Source: Pseudomonas taiwanensis
GTDB taxonomy: Bacteria > Pseudomonadota > Gammaproteobacteria > Pseudomonadales > Pseudomonadaceae
Direction: 5' to 3'
Assembly: GCF_013393345.1 (NCBI RefSeq)
Contig: NZ_QJRF01000069.1
Location: 372,001 to 436,000 of the forward strand
DNA: 64,000 nt
The notes beneath the pieces were generated by a model. That model worked only from the letters and a program-made list of their open reading frames with translations. It ran no database searches and was not told where the DNA came from. The first letter of the stretch is position 1; every line of letters starts with the position of its first letter. The position numbers and the translations under genes are program-made. Of the stretch, positions 17,528 to 25,514 are shown one piece after another.

Positions 17528-18613
17528 GTGGACACGTACAAGAACCGGCCCGGATACCGCCTCGCCCTGTTCGCCACCCTGCTGGCGGTGGTGGTCGTAT
17601 TGCTGGGCGCCTACACCCGCCTGACCCACGCCGGACTCGGCTGCCCGGACTGGCCCGGCTGCTACGGCTTCATCAGCGTGCCCCAGTCCGACGCTCAGTT
17701 GGCCCATGCCGAGGCCAATTTCCCCCACGCACCGGTGGAAGCCGAGAAAGGCTGGAACGAGATGGTCCACCGCTACTTCGCCGGGTCGCTCGGCCTGGTG
17801 ATCCTCGGCCTGGCGATCCACGCCGTACGTCTGCGCGGACGTGACGGTCAACCCCTGAAACTGCCGCTGCTGCTGGTGGGCGTGGTCACCGCCCAGGCCG
17901 CATTCGGCATGTGGACGGTGACCTTGCAACTCTGGCCCCAGGTAGTCACCGCGCACCTGCTGGGAGGCTTCACCACGCTGTCCCTGTTACTGCTGCTCAG
18001 CCTGCGGTTGTCCAACGCCTTTCCGGCGCTCCAACTGCCGGCGCGGCTACGGCGCCTGGCAGCGCTGGGGCTGGCGCTGGTCATCGGACAGATCGCCCTG
18101 GGAGGCTGGGTCAGCTCCAACTACGCGGCCGTGGCCTGCGTCGACCTGCCCACCTGCCACGGGCAGTGGTGGCCGGCGATGGACTTCGCCAACGGCTTCC
18201 ACCTGACCCAGCACATCGGCCCGAACTACCTGGGCGGGCAACTGGACAGTGACGCCCGCACGGCCATCCACATGACCCATCGCCTCGGCGCCCTGGCCGT
18301 GACCCTGGTGCTGCTGGTCCTCGCCTGGCAGTTACGCGGCGCCGGCCTGCCGCGTCTCGCCGGACTGCTGCTGGCGGCCCTGTGCCTGCAAGTGGGGCTG
18401 GGCATCAGCAACGTGATCTTCCACCTGCCGCTGCCGGTGGCGGTGGCCCACAACGGCGGCGGCGCCCTGTTGCTGCTGGTGCTGGTCTCGGTCAATTACC
18501 GGGTTCGCAACCCGGCTCTTTTGGTAGGAGCGAGCTCTGCTCGCGAACCTGAGATCACCGGGGATTCGCGAGCAGAGCTCGCTCCTACGGTGATCGCTTC
18601 GCACAGCAAATAA
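17528..18613 (+). CDS. ctaA: Heme A synthase (COX15/CtaA) with a REP-encoded C-terminus
   Basis: 361 residues from GTG 17528 (GAGGAG upstream), eight predicted helices. GAYTRLTHAGLGCPDWPGC and a second TCHGQWWP region mark the two halves of the CtaA fold; conserved histidines in MVHRYFAGSLG and MTHRLGAL coordinate hemes. It oxidises heme O to heme A for CoxA. The last 35 or so residues are unusual: from 18524 the reading frame runs through a family A REP palindrome, so the tail LLVGASSAREPEITGDS is encoded by repeat DNA. The stop TAA (18611-18613) overlaps the ctaB ribosome site. Confidence 0.93.
   Translation: MDTYKNRPGYRLALFATLLAVVVVLLGAYTRLTHAGLGCPDWPGCYGFISVPQSDAQLAHAEANFPHAPVEAEKGWNEMVHRYFAGSLGLVILGLAIHAVRLRGRDGQPLKLPLLLVGVVTAQAAFGMWTVTLQLWPQVVTAHLLGGFTTLSLLLLLSLRLSNAFPALQLPARLRRLAALGLALVIGQIALGGWVSSNYAAVACVDLPTCHGQWWPAMDFANGFHLTQHIGPNYLGGQLDSDARTAIHMTHRLGALAVTLVLLVLAWQLRGAGLPRLAGLLLAALCLQVGLGISNVIFHLPLPVAVAHNGGGALLLLVLVSVNYRVRNPALLVGASSAREPEITGDSRAELAPTVIASHSK
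18524..18588. repeat. REP palindrome, family A, inside ctaA
   Basis: GTAGGAGCGAGCTCTGCTCG (18524 onward) and its reverse complement ending at 18588 form 24-bp arms separated by 17 bp. It lies wholly inside the ctaA reading frame, about 25 bp before the stop. It is the same family as 48381-48444 and 57263-57325. Confidence 0.92.
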
Positions 18614-18625
18614 GGAGTACACGCC

Positions 18626-19531
18626 ATGGCCACTCTGCTCAGCCAAGGACACAGCCAGGCCCGTGCCAGCTGGCGCGACTACCTGGAACTGACCAAACCC
18701 AAGGTGGTGGTGCTGATGCTCATCACTTCCCTGGTCGGCATGTTCCTCGCCACCCGCGCCGGCGTGCCCTGGACGGTGCTGCTGTTCGGCAACATCGGTA
18801 TCGGCCTCTGTGCCGGTGCGGCGGCGGCGGTCAACCATGTGGTGGACCGGCGCATCGACTCGATCATGGCGCGCACCCTGAAGCGTCCCGTGGTCAACGG
18901 CCGCGTCTCGCCGACTGCGGCGCTGGGATTTGCTTTCATCCTCGCGGTGCTCGGGCAGGCCCTGCTGCTGGCCTTCACCAACGAACTGACCGCCTGGCTG
19001 ACCCTGGCCTCGCTGGTGGGTTACGCGGTGCTCTACACCGGCTTCCTCAAACGTGCCACGCCGCAGAACATCGTCATAGGCGGTCTCGCGGGCGCCGCTC
19101 CGCCGCTGCTGGGATGGGTCGCCGTCACCGGCCATCTCACCGCCGAGCCGTTGCTGCTGGTGCTGATCATCTTCGCCTGGACGCCGCCGCACTTCTGGGC
19201 GCTGGCCATCCACCGCAAGGAGGAATACGCCAAGGCCGATATCCCCATGCTGCCGGTGACCCATGGCGAGCACTACACCAAGGTGCACATCCTGCTTTAC
19301 ACGCTGGTGATGTTCGCGGTCAGCCTGCTGCCCTATGCCATCCACATGAGCGGCGTGCTCTATCTGGTCTGCGCGGTGGCCTTGGGCGTGCGCTTCCTGC
19401 AGTGGGCCTGGAGGCTGTACCGTGACAGCCGACCGCATGCGGCGATCAAGACCTTCAAGTACTCTATCGCCTACCTCTTCCTGCTGTTCATCGCCCTGCT
19501 GGTGGACCACTATCTGATGCTGAACCTATGA
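18626..19531 (+). CDS. ctaB: Heme O synthase (protoheme IX farnesyltransferase)
   Basis: 301 residues with about nine membrane helices. NHVVDRRIDSIMARTLKRP is the prenyl-diphosphate/Mg binding block of the UbiA/COX10 family. The enzyme adds a farnesyl group to protoheme, making heme O for CtaA to oxidise. AAGGAG precedes the ATG 18626, and the stop overlaps the sco start (ATGA), indicating one operon. Also called cyoE in other bacteria. Confidence 0.95.
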   Translation: MATLLSQGHSQARASWRDYLELTKPKVVVLMLITSLVGMFLATRAGVPWTVLLFGNIGIGLCAGAAAAVNHVVDRRIDSIMARTLKRPVVNGRVSPTAALGFAFILAVLGQALLLAFTNELTAWLTLASLVGYAVLYTGFLKRATPQNIVIGGLAGAAPPLLGWVAVTGHLTAEPLLLVLIIFAWTPPHFWALAIHRKEEYAKADIPMLPVTHGEHYTKVHILLYTLVMFAVSLLPYAIHMSGVLYLVCAVALGVRFLQWAWRLYRDSRPHAAIKTFKYSIAYLFLLFIALLVDHYLMLNL

Positions 19532-20163
19532 CCAGAATCCAGAAAACCGTCTTCGTCCTCGTTGCCCTCGTGGCGGTGGTGCTTGGCCTCACCGTGCACC
19601 GGGTCCTGACCAGCCAGGCCCAGGCCGACCCGACCAAGCTGCTCGATGCGGGCATCGTGCTGCTGCCGCAAAGCCGCACGCTGCCGACCCTGGAAATGGT
19701 CGACCAGAACGGTGCGAAGGTCGCGGTGGACCAGTTCAAGGACAAATGGAGCCTGGTGTTCTTCGGCTACACCTTCTGCCCGGACATCTGCCCCACTACC
19801 CTGGCGCAGATGCGTGAGCTGAAAGGCCTTCTGCCGCAGGAGGCGCAGAACAACTTGCGTTTCGTCTTCGTCAGTGTCGACCCGAACCGCGACACGCCGC
19901 AGCAGATCAAGCAGTACCTGGGCTATTTCGACCCGAGCTTCGTCGGCATCACCAGCGACCTGCCCACCCTGCAGAAGCTGGCCAATGCCGTAAGCATCCC
20001 GTTCATCCCGGCCGACACCAGCAAGGAAAACTACACCGTCGACCACAGCGGCAACCTGGTGGTCCTCGGCCCGGACGGCACCCAGCGCGGCTTCATCCGT
20101 TCGCCTTTGAACAATCAGAAGCTCAAGGAGCAACTGCCGGGGTTGGTGACGCCGAAGAGCTGA
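19528..20163 (+). CDS. Sco1/SenC-type copper chaperone
   Basis: 211 residues: an N-terminal anchor followed by a thioredoxin-fold domain. Copper ligands are Cys84 and Cys88 in FCPDICPTT and His173 in YTVDHSGN. Sco proteins metallate or reduce the CuA site of subunit II. It is the last gene of the oxidase cluster. Its final 25 codons (20086-20163) are duplicated with 6 mismatches at 22554-22631, on the far side of the phospholipid cassette. The local copy uses AT-richer codons (CCT, AAT, TTG) than the distant one. Confidence 0.93.
   Translation: MTRIQKTVFVLVALVAVVLGLTVHRVLTSQAQADPTKLLDAGIVLLPQSRTLPTLEMVDQNGAKVAVDQFKDKWSLVFFGYTFCPDICPTTLAQMRELKGLLPQEAQNNLRFVFVSVDPNRDTPQQIKQYLGYFDPSFVGITSDLPTLQKLANAVSIPFIPADTSKENYTVDHSGNLVVLGPDGTQRGFIRSPLNNQKLKEQLPGLVTPKS
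20086..20163 (+). repeat. Left 78-bp direct repeat (3' end of sco)
   Basis: From CGCGGCTTCATCCGTTCGCC to the sco stop codon TGA. It matches 22554-22631 at 72 of 78 positions, both ending in ACGCCGAAGAGCTGA. Together the copies bracket the three-gene phospholipid cassette. Confidence 0.93.
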
Positions 20164-20210
20164 ATAGGCAGTGCGCAGCGAGCTCAGGTTTTAGGTGTGC
20201 CTGGGCTGCG

Positions 20211-21146
20211 CTAAGCGGAAAAGAAGTATCGAGTAAGGTGAAAGAAGACAGGCGCCGCAAAGCACACCGAGTCCATCCTATCCAGCATTCCGCCGTGGCC
20301 CTTGATCATGGTTCCCCAGTCTTTGGTGCAAAGGCTGCGTTTGATCGCTGACATGACCAGGCCACCTAGGAAACCCATTGCCACGATAGCGAACGACATT
20401 AGCAGTGACTGCCAGAAATTGAATGGCGTCATCCAGAACATGCATCCGCCGATGAGCGTCGCCGAGAGTCCGCCACCCACTAAGCCCTCCACCGTCTTGG
20501 ATGGGCTTACATTCGGCGCCACGCTGCGTTTGCCGAAGAGTTTCCCAAATACATACTGCAGCACATCGCTCATCTGTACGACGAATATTAAGTAGAACAG
20601 CAGAAGTGCGTTCTTGTCTGTGAATTCTGCCAAGTCGAGAAGCAACAGGGCTGGCGCGTGACTGATGCAATAAATGCAGATCATTATGCCCCACTGAATC
20701 TTGGCCGCTCTTTCCAGAAAACTTTCAGTGTCCTGACTAGCTACAGCGATCGCTGGTAGCAGCAGAAAGGCATACACCGGGATAAGCAGTGTGAACATCG
20801 AGTACCACTGCGTACTGATCAGGATGTACTGCAGTGGGATCAGAATGAAAAATGCCGCAAACAGCGTGTTGTGGTCGCCGCGTGCTGTAGGTGTGAGGGT
20901 AATGAACTCTCTGAGTGCGAAAAGTGAAATGAAGCTGAAGAGTACAATCGTCGTATTACTACCCAGCTGGTAGGAGACGAAAAATATAATCACCATCCCC
21001 CACCAGGCATTTATTCGCTGTTTCAGGTTGTCGATAGTAGAAATTGCGCTTTCGGTTTTTGCTCGTTTCCCCAAGAGCCATCCGACCAATGAGGCAATGG
21101 CGAGCAATCCAGCGATCGCAGAGAAGAACTTCGCGTCCAGATTCAT
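20211..21146 (-). CDS. CdsA-like phosphatidate cytidylyltransferase (YnbB type)
   Basis: 311 residues, about eight membrane helices. The CDP-diglyceride synthase signature is intact near the C-terminus: SAIKRSLCTKDWG followed by GHGGMLDRMDS. PSKTVEGLVGG is the other family block. Such enzymes make CDP-diacylglycerol from phosphatidate and CTP in the inner membrane. It is last of a three-gene operon and overlaps the acyltransferase gene by 4 bp. GC content is clearly below that of the neighbours (one 60-base line at 20881 has 28 G+C). As a second copy it is probably dedicated to the partner phosphatidyltransferase rather than housekeeping. Confidence 0.88.
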   Translation of the reverse strand: MNLDAKFFSAIAGLLAIASLVGWLLGKRAKTESAISTIDNLKQRINAWWGMVIIFFVSYQLGSNTTIVLFSFISLFALREFITLTPTARGDHNTLFAAFFILIPLQYILISTQWYSMFTLLIPVYAFLLLPAIAVASQDTESFLERAAKIQWGIMICIYCISHAPALLLLDLAEFTDKNALLLFYLIFVVQMSDVLQYVFGKLFGKRSVAPNVSPSKTVEGLVGGGLSATLIGGCMFWMTPFNFWQSLLMSFAIVAMGFLGGLVMSAIKRSLCTKDWGTMIKGHGGMLDRMDSVCFAAPVFFHLTRYFFSA

Positions 21147-21742
21147 TTCGACAGTCTCACGATTTCATTCCGCGCACGTTCCAAGAACGCCTGTTTGTCT
21201 TCACCTTCAATTCGTGGCATCGGATCGCCAATGCGAATCGTGCAGGTAATAGGCAGCGGGATATGTTTGCCCTTGGGCATGGAGCGATGCAGGTTTTTCA
21301 GATAGATCGGTACCAAGTCAATGTCAGGGAAGGATTCTCCCAGGCGATACAGCCCCGACTTGAACGCGCACGGAAGGGCGTGGTTTGAGCGCGTACCTTC
21401 TGGAAAGATGATGATCGAATGGCCCGTTCGAATTGCATCCAGAATTGGTTCGAGTAAGTTTTGGCCAGGTGTTGGGTTGCGTTCGATAAGAACGGCGTTT
21501 AGCCCTTTTTGGGCCAGGAACAATAGGAATCGGTTCTTGCCCCAGTAGTCGGCAGCGGCGACTGGTTTCACGTTCTTCCTCGCTTCAGGCGGCAGCGCTG
21601 CAACGATGGCGAGGGTATCCATATGACTGGTGTGATTGGCGAAATAGATTCGCTGACGCGAGAGGTCTGGTGGGCTTTCCCATTTAGCCGTCGCGCCAAT
21701 GAGGAATCGAAGCACAGATGTAAGCGCGTTACTGATCCACAT
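21143..21742 (-). CDS. PlsC-type lysophospholipid acyltransferase
   Basis: 199 residues. The catalytic HX4D motif is NHTSHMD and the glycerol-phosphate-binding block is FPEGTRSN; a hydrophobic N-terminal segment should anchor it to the membrane. The family transfers an acyl chain to a lysophosphatidate or related acceptor. The gene overlaps its upstream partner by 14 bp and its downstream partner by 4 bp, so the three proteins are made together. The acceptor cannot be deduced. Confidence 0.88.
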   Translation of the reverse strand: MWISNALTSVLRFLIGATAKWESPPDLSRQRIYFANHTSHMDTLAIVAALPPEARKNVKPVAAADYWGKNRFLLFLAQKGLNAVLIERNPTPGQNLLEPILDAIRTGHSIIIFPEGTRSNHALPCAFKSGLYRLGESFPDIDLVPIYLKNLHRSMPKGKHIPLPITCTIRIGDPMPRIEGEDKQAFLERARNEIVRLSK

Positions 21743-22361
21743 GAGGCGTCCCCTTCAACTGCCTGGAGATCGCCAGGGTCCTCGTGATGCAGGTAACGAC
21801 TGATCCAACGGCAATGACAACCAGCGAAATCAGCAAAGCCTGGTGAGTCCCCAAAACGCTGGATTCGATGGCATTCGCGATCAGCCCTGCTGTCATTACC
21901 GCCATTCGATGCTGCTTGGCCATGGGGCCGCTGAAGTTCTGCCTGAGAGCGAGGGAACCGCCAAACACCCTGACATAGGCTGTAAGCGTCGCGCCCAACG
22001 CGGCGAACCACCCGAGTTCAACGAAACCGATGGCATACCCCAGTCCGACTATCAGTAGGGTGTCGGCAATTCGATCCGGGAATTCGTTGTACAGGCTACC
22101 GATGGGGGATTTTTTACCACCCTCCACCGCTACCATCCCATCAAGCAAATTGCACAGCAGGCGCAATTGGATACCGGCTGCGCAGCAGATTGATCCGATG
22201 ATGCCGTGATCAAGGTTGAGGGCGGCGGTGCCTGCAAATGCGAAGACGACGCTTGCGATAGAAATCCGATTGGGGGAAATCCCCTTATCTATAAAGATTC
22301 CGGCAATTCGTTTTGCCCAAGTTGCGGAGCGCGTCTTTATGGGCCTCCTACAGCTATCCAT
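21729..22361 (-). CDS. CDP-alcohol phosphatidyltransferase family protein (YnbA type)
   Basis: 210 residues with several membrane helices. The family active site normally reads D-x2-D-G-x2-A-R-x8-G-x3-D-x3-D. Here it is NLLDGMVAVEGGKKSP followed by IGSLYNEFPDRIAD, so the first and third Asp positions are Asn and the Arg is Val. E. coli YnbA (recalled sequence) also has Asn at both Asp positions, which places this protein in that divergent subgroup. It is first in the operon and probably joins CDP-diacylglycerol to an unknown alcohol. Low GC like its partners. Confidence 0.85.
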   Translation of the reverse strand: MDSCRRPIKTRSATWAKRIAGIFIDKGISPNRISIASVVFAFAGTAALNLDHGIIGSICCAAGIQLRLLCNLLDGMVAVEGGKKSPIGSLYNEFPDRIADTLLIVGLGYAIGFVELGWFAALGATLTAYVRVFGGSLALRQNFSGPMAKQHRMAVMTAGLIANAIESSVLGTHQALLISLVVIAVGSVVTCITRTLAISRQLKGTPHVDQ

Positions 22362-22553
22362 TAGCCAATCTCCTTTCTATGCCTGGGAAGTTGTCGGGCT
22401 CCAGCGTGCCCGATAAGACGAGGCCTTCTCTGGGGCTTTGGAAGGCTGACATGGCAGCGCTCGGGGGAACTATCAGAGGCTTCTTAATCGGGAGAGTGCT
22501 TTTTCCGTTTATGCTGTGCTGGCGTTTCCAATGAAATGGGTGGGCGCAACACG
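22362..22553. other. Right flank of the phospholipid cassette, no gene seen
   Basis: About 190 bp of lower-GC sequence upstream of the cassette operon (which reads leftward). It should hold the operon's promoter; no clear -35/-10 pair could be picked out. No integrase, transposase or tRNA remnant is visible. Confidence 0.5.
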
Positions 22554-22631
22554 CGCGGCTTCATCCGTTCGCCGTTGAGCAACCAGAAGCTCAAGGAACA
22601 ACTGCTGGGGCTGGTGACGCCGAAGAGCTGA
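22554..22631 (+). pseudogene. Right 78-bp direct repeat: detached 3' end of sco
   Basis: This segment reads as the last 25 codons of a sco gene plus TGA but has no upstream gene. It differs from 20086-20163 at 6 of 78 positions, four of them third codon positions, and changes two residues (Asn to Ser, Pro to Leu). Its codons (CCG, AAC, CTG) fit the host better than the left copy, suggesting this is the displaced original end. Confidence 0.9.
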
Positions 22632-22664
22632 GCGGTTTATTCGACTCCCTGCAATATCCCACTG

Positions 22665-22765
22665 CCCTCACCCCAACCCTCTCCCAGAGGGAGAGGGGGC
22701 AGTCCGCGCAGGTGGTGGGGTCTGTGTCACCCCTCTCCCTTCGGGAGAGGGGCCGGGGGTGAGGG
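22665..22765. repeat. Palindromic repeat, family C
   Basis: CCCTCACCCCAACCCTCTCC at the left and GGCCGGGGGTGAGGG at the right, each arm with an inner CTCTCCC/GGGAGAG hairpin. It is the same family as 55796-55907; a half copy lies at 31223-31260. Confidence 0.88.
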
Positions 22766-22798
22766 AAGTCTGACCAGGCAGGGACTCCCAATCGCCCA

Positions 22799-22829
22799 CA
22801 AAAAAGCCCGCTCATTGAGCGGGCTTTTT
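22799..22829 (-). terminator. Rho-independent terminator of metNIQ
   Basis: AAAAAGCCCGCT - CATTG - AGCGGGCTTTTT: a perfect 12-bp stem with T-runs on both sides, 18 bp after the metQ stop. Confidence 0.92.
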
Positions 22830-22846
22830 CATTCAGCACGAAGCGA

Positions 22847-23623
22847 TCAGAACGCCGGAACCACGGCACCCTTGTACTTCTCCTCGATGAATTTCTTCAC
22901 CTCGGGGCTGTTCAGGGCCTTGGCCAGTTTCTGCATGTCGGCGCTGGTCTTGTTGTCCTCACGGGCAACGAGGATGTTCACGTAGGGCGAGTCGCTGCCT
23001 TCGATCACCAGGGCGTCCTTGGTGGGGTTCAGCTTGGCTTCCAGCGCGTAGTTGGTGTTGATCAGCGCCAGGTCGACCTGGTTCAGCACGCGCGGCAGGG
23101 TGGCGGCTTCCAGTTCACGCACCTTGATGCCCTTCGGGTTCTCGACGATGTCCTTCGGGGTGGCGGTGATGCTGGTGTTGTCCTTCAGCTTGATCACGCC
23201 GGCCTTGTCCAGCAGCAGCAGGGCGCGGCCGCCGTTGGTGGCGTCGTTGGGGATCACCACCTGGGCGCCTTCGGGCAGTTCGGCCAGGGACTTCACCTTG
23301 CTGGAGTAGGCGCCGAAGGGCTCGACGTGCACGCCGGTGACGGAAACCAGTTTCACCTTGGTCTGGCGCGCCTTGTTGAACTCGTCCAGGTAGGGCTGGT
23401 GCTGGAAGAAGTTGGCGTCCAGGCGGCCTTCGGCCACCTGCACGTTGGGCTGGACGTAGTCGGTGAAGACTTTCACCTGCAGGTCCACACCTTCTTTGGC
23501 CAGTTGCGGCTTGATGAACTCGAGGATTTCCGCGTGGGGCACCGGAGTGGCGGCAACTTTCAGGGTGTCGGCCTGGGCGGAGAGGGCGGTCAGGGCAGCG
23601 AAGGCCACCAGCAATTTCTTCAT
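22847..23623 (-). CDS. metQ: Methionine ABC transporter substrate-binding protein
   Basis: 258 residues from ATG 23623 (AAGGAG upstream); the open frame runs 8 codons further but without a ribosome site. The protein has a cleavable signal peptide (MKKLLVAFAALTALSAQA) and no lipobox cysteine, so it is predicted to be a soluble periplasmic protein rather than a lipoprotein. The NlpA/MetQ fold is identified by KVAATPVPHAEILEF, FQHQPYLDEFN and ALINTNYALEA. Third gene of metNIQ. Confidence 0.93.
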   Translation of the reverse strand: MKKLLVAFAALTALSAQADTLKVAATPVPHAEILEFIKPQLAKEGVDLQVKVFTDYVQPNVQVAEGRLDANFFQHQPYLDEFNKARQTKVKLVSVTGVHVEPFGAYSSKVKSLAELPEGAQVVIPNDATNGGRALLLLDKAGVIKLKDNTSITATPKDIVENPKGIKVRELEAATLPRVLNQVDLALINTNYALEAKLNPTKDALVIEGSDSPYVNILVAREDNKTSADMQKLAKALNSPEVKKFIEEKYKGAVVPAF

Positions 23624-23677
23624 GAACGGCTCCTTGTGGGCAGTCATCGGGCCGGCGCGGATGGCGCCGGCACCAGG

Positions 23678-24343
23678 TCATTTACGGGAAAAGTGCACCA
23701 CCAGCTTGTCGCCGACGGTTTGCAGGATCTGTACGAGCACCAGCAGCAGGACCACGGTGACCACCATCACGTCGGTCTGGAAGCGCTGGTAGCCGAAGCG
23801 GATGGCCAGGTCGCCGAGGCCGCCCGCACCCACCACGCCCGCCATGGCGGTGTAGGACACCAGGGTGATGGCGGTGACGGTGATGGCGGCGAAGATGCCC
23901 GGCCGCGCTTCCGGCAGCAGGGCGTTCCAGATGATCTGGCGGGTGGTGGCGCCCATGGCCTGGGTGGCTTCGAGGATGCCGCGGTCCACTTCACGCAGGG
24001 CGGTTTCCACCAGGCGCGCGAAGAACGGCGTGGCACCCACCACCAGCGGCGGGATGGCGCCGGCGACACCCAGTGAAGTGCCGGTGATGAACACGGTGAA
24101 GGGGATCATCACGATCAACAGGATGATGAAGGGCAGCGAGCGCAGCACGTTCACCAGTAGCGACAGCAGACCGTAAACGGTCTTCTGCTCGAACAGCTGG
24201 CGTGGGCCGGTGAGGAACAGCAGCACGCCCAGCGGCAGGCCGAGCAGCACGGTGAACAGCAGCGAGCCACCCAGCATCAGGAAGGTGTCGAGGGTGGCGA
24301 GCCAGATTTCGTACCAGTCGATATTGGCGAGCAGGGCGTCCAT
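23678..24343 (-). CDS. metI: Methionine ABC transporter permease
   Basis: 221 residues with five membrane helices and the ABC permease EAA-type loop around EATQAMGATTRQIIWNALLPEA. It forms the transmembrane channel with MetN and MetQ. Its ATG shares a base with the metN stop (TGATG at 24341-24345), showing translational coupling. Confidence 0.95.
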   Translation of the reverse strand: MDALLANIDWYEIWLATLDTFLMLGGSLLFTVLLGLPLGVLLFLTGPRQLFEQKTVYGLLSLLVNVLRSLPFIILLIVMIPFTVFITGTSLGVAGAIPPLVVGATPFFARLVETALREVDRGILEATQAMGATTRQIIWNALLPEARPGIFAAITVTAITLVSYTAMAGVVGAGGLGDLAIRFGYQRFQTDVMVVTVVLLLVLVQILQTVGDKLVVHFSRK

Positions 24344-25350
24344 CAGCGCAGGATCTCCAGGTGCACGTCCGCCTCGCGGAAGCAGCCAAGCGCGGCATCG
24401 ATGTCGCCGCCGGTCAGGGCCAGGGTCAGCTGGCCGTAGGGGGTGTCCTTGATGCGGTCGATGCGCCCGGCAAGGATGCTGTAGTCGACGCCGGTCTGGC
24501 GCGCGACGGTGCCCAGTAGCGGGGCGTAGGTCGCCTCGCCACGGAAGGTCAGGCGCAGGATGCGGCCGCTGACGTGGGCGAAGTCGTCATGCTGTTCGCC
24601 TTCGTCCACCTGTTCGTCTTCCAGCACGAAGCGCTGGGTGGTGGTGTGTTGCGGGTGCAGGAATACATCGGCCACCGCGCCCTGCTCGACGATCACACCG
24701 CCGTCCATGACCGCCACGCGGTCGCAGACCCGGCGGATCACATCCATCTCGTGGGTGATGAGGACGATGGTGAGCTTCAGCTCGCGATTGATCTCGGCGA
24801 GCAGTTGCAGCACCGAGGCAGTGGTTTGCGGATCGAGGGCACTGGTGGCCTCGTCGCAGAGCAGGATCTTCGGCTGGGTGGCCAGGGCGCGGGCGATACC
24901 GACGCGCTGCTTCTGGCCGCCGGAAAGTTGCGCTGGGTACTTGCGGGCGTGGTCGCTGAGGCCGACGCGGGCCAGCAGTTCGGCGACGCGGCGATCGATC
25001 TCTGCGCGGGACAACTCACCGGCCAGCTTCAGCGGTAATCCGACGTTTTCGGCAACGGTCTTGGATGCCAGCAGGTTGAAGTGCTGGAAAATCATCCCGA
25101 CGCGCTGACGGAAAAGGCGCAGGCCCTCGCTGTCCAGGGCGGTGATGTCTTCGCCGTCGATCACGATGCGACCGCCGGTGGGTTCTTCAAGGCGGTTGAT
25201 CAGGCGCAGCAGGGTGCTCTTGCCGGCACCCGAGTGGCCGATCAGGCCGAACACTTCGCCGCTCTGGATGGCGAGGTCGGTCGGCTGCAGGGCCGGGATT
25301 TCGCGGCCTTCGACGCGGTACGCCTTGTGGACGTTATGGAATTCGATCAC
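24343..25350 (-). CDS. metN: Methionine ABC transporter ATP-binding protein
   Basis: 335 residues. Walker A is GHSGAGKST, the ABC signature [12 protein letters not shown], and Walker [13 protein letters not shown]. The C-terminal part (from about residue 260) is the NIL domain that binds methionine and inhibits transport. It is the first gene of metNIQ, read leftward. A palindrome lies 25 bp upstream of its start. Confidence 0.95.
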   Translation of the reverse strand: MIEFHNVHKAYRVEGREIPALQPTDLAIQSGEVFGLIGHSGAGKSTLLRLINRLEEPTGGRIVIDGEDITALDSEGLRLFRQRVGMIFQHFNLLASKTVAENVGLPLKLAGELSRAEIDRRVAELLARVGLSDHARKYPAQLSGGQKQRVGIARALATQPKILLCDEATSALDPQTTASVLQLLAEINRELKLTIVLITHEMDVIRRVCDRVAVMDGGVIVEQGAVADVFLHPQHTTTQRFVLEDEQVDEGEQHDDFAHVSGRILRLTFRGEATYAPLLGTVARQTGVDYSILAGRIDRIKDTPYGQLTLALTGGDIDAALGCFREADVHLEILR

Positions 25351-25374
25351 TGCGGAAACCTTGTGGGTTCGTCG

Positions 25375-25391
25375 TTAGCCGGATCGGCTAA
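25375..25391 (-). promoter_or_regulatory. 17-bp palindrome upstream of metN
   Basis: TTAGCCG-GAT-CGGCTAA, arms perfect, centred about 33 bp before the metN ATG. It could be a repressor operator or an mRNA hairpin. No SAM-riboswitch structure was recognised nearby. Confidence 0.4.
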
Positions 25392-25514
25392 AAACCGGCA
25401 AGTTTACCTGCTGGCACATAGGCACAGAAAATCTTTGTGGACCTATGGCTATAGCAATGGGGAATAAGCGACAGGCGGACTTCGTCCAGTCTAGTCGCCA
25501 TCAACCGGGGGCGT

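Noticed and set aside
25351-25514. SAM riboswitch before metNIQ
   Set aside because: Apart from one 17-bp palindrome there is no multi-stem structure or recognisable SAM-I/SAM-II core.
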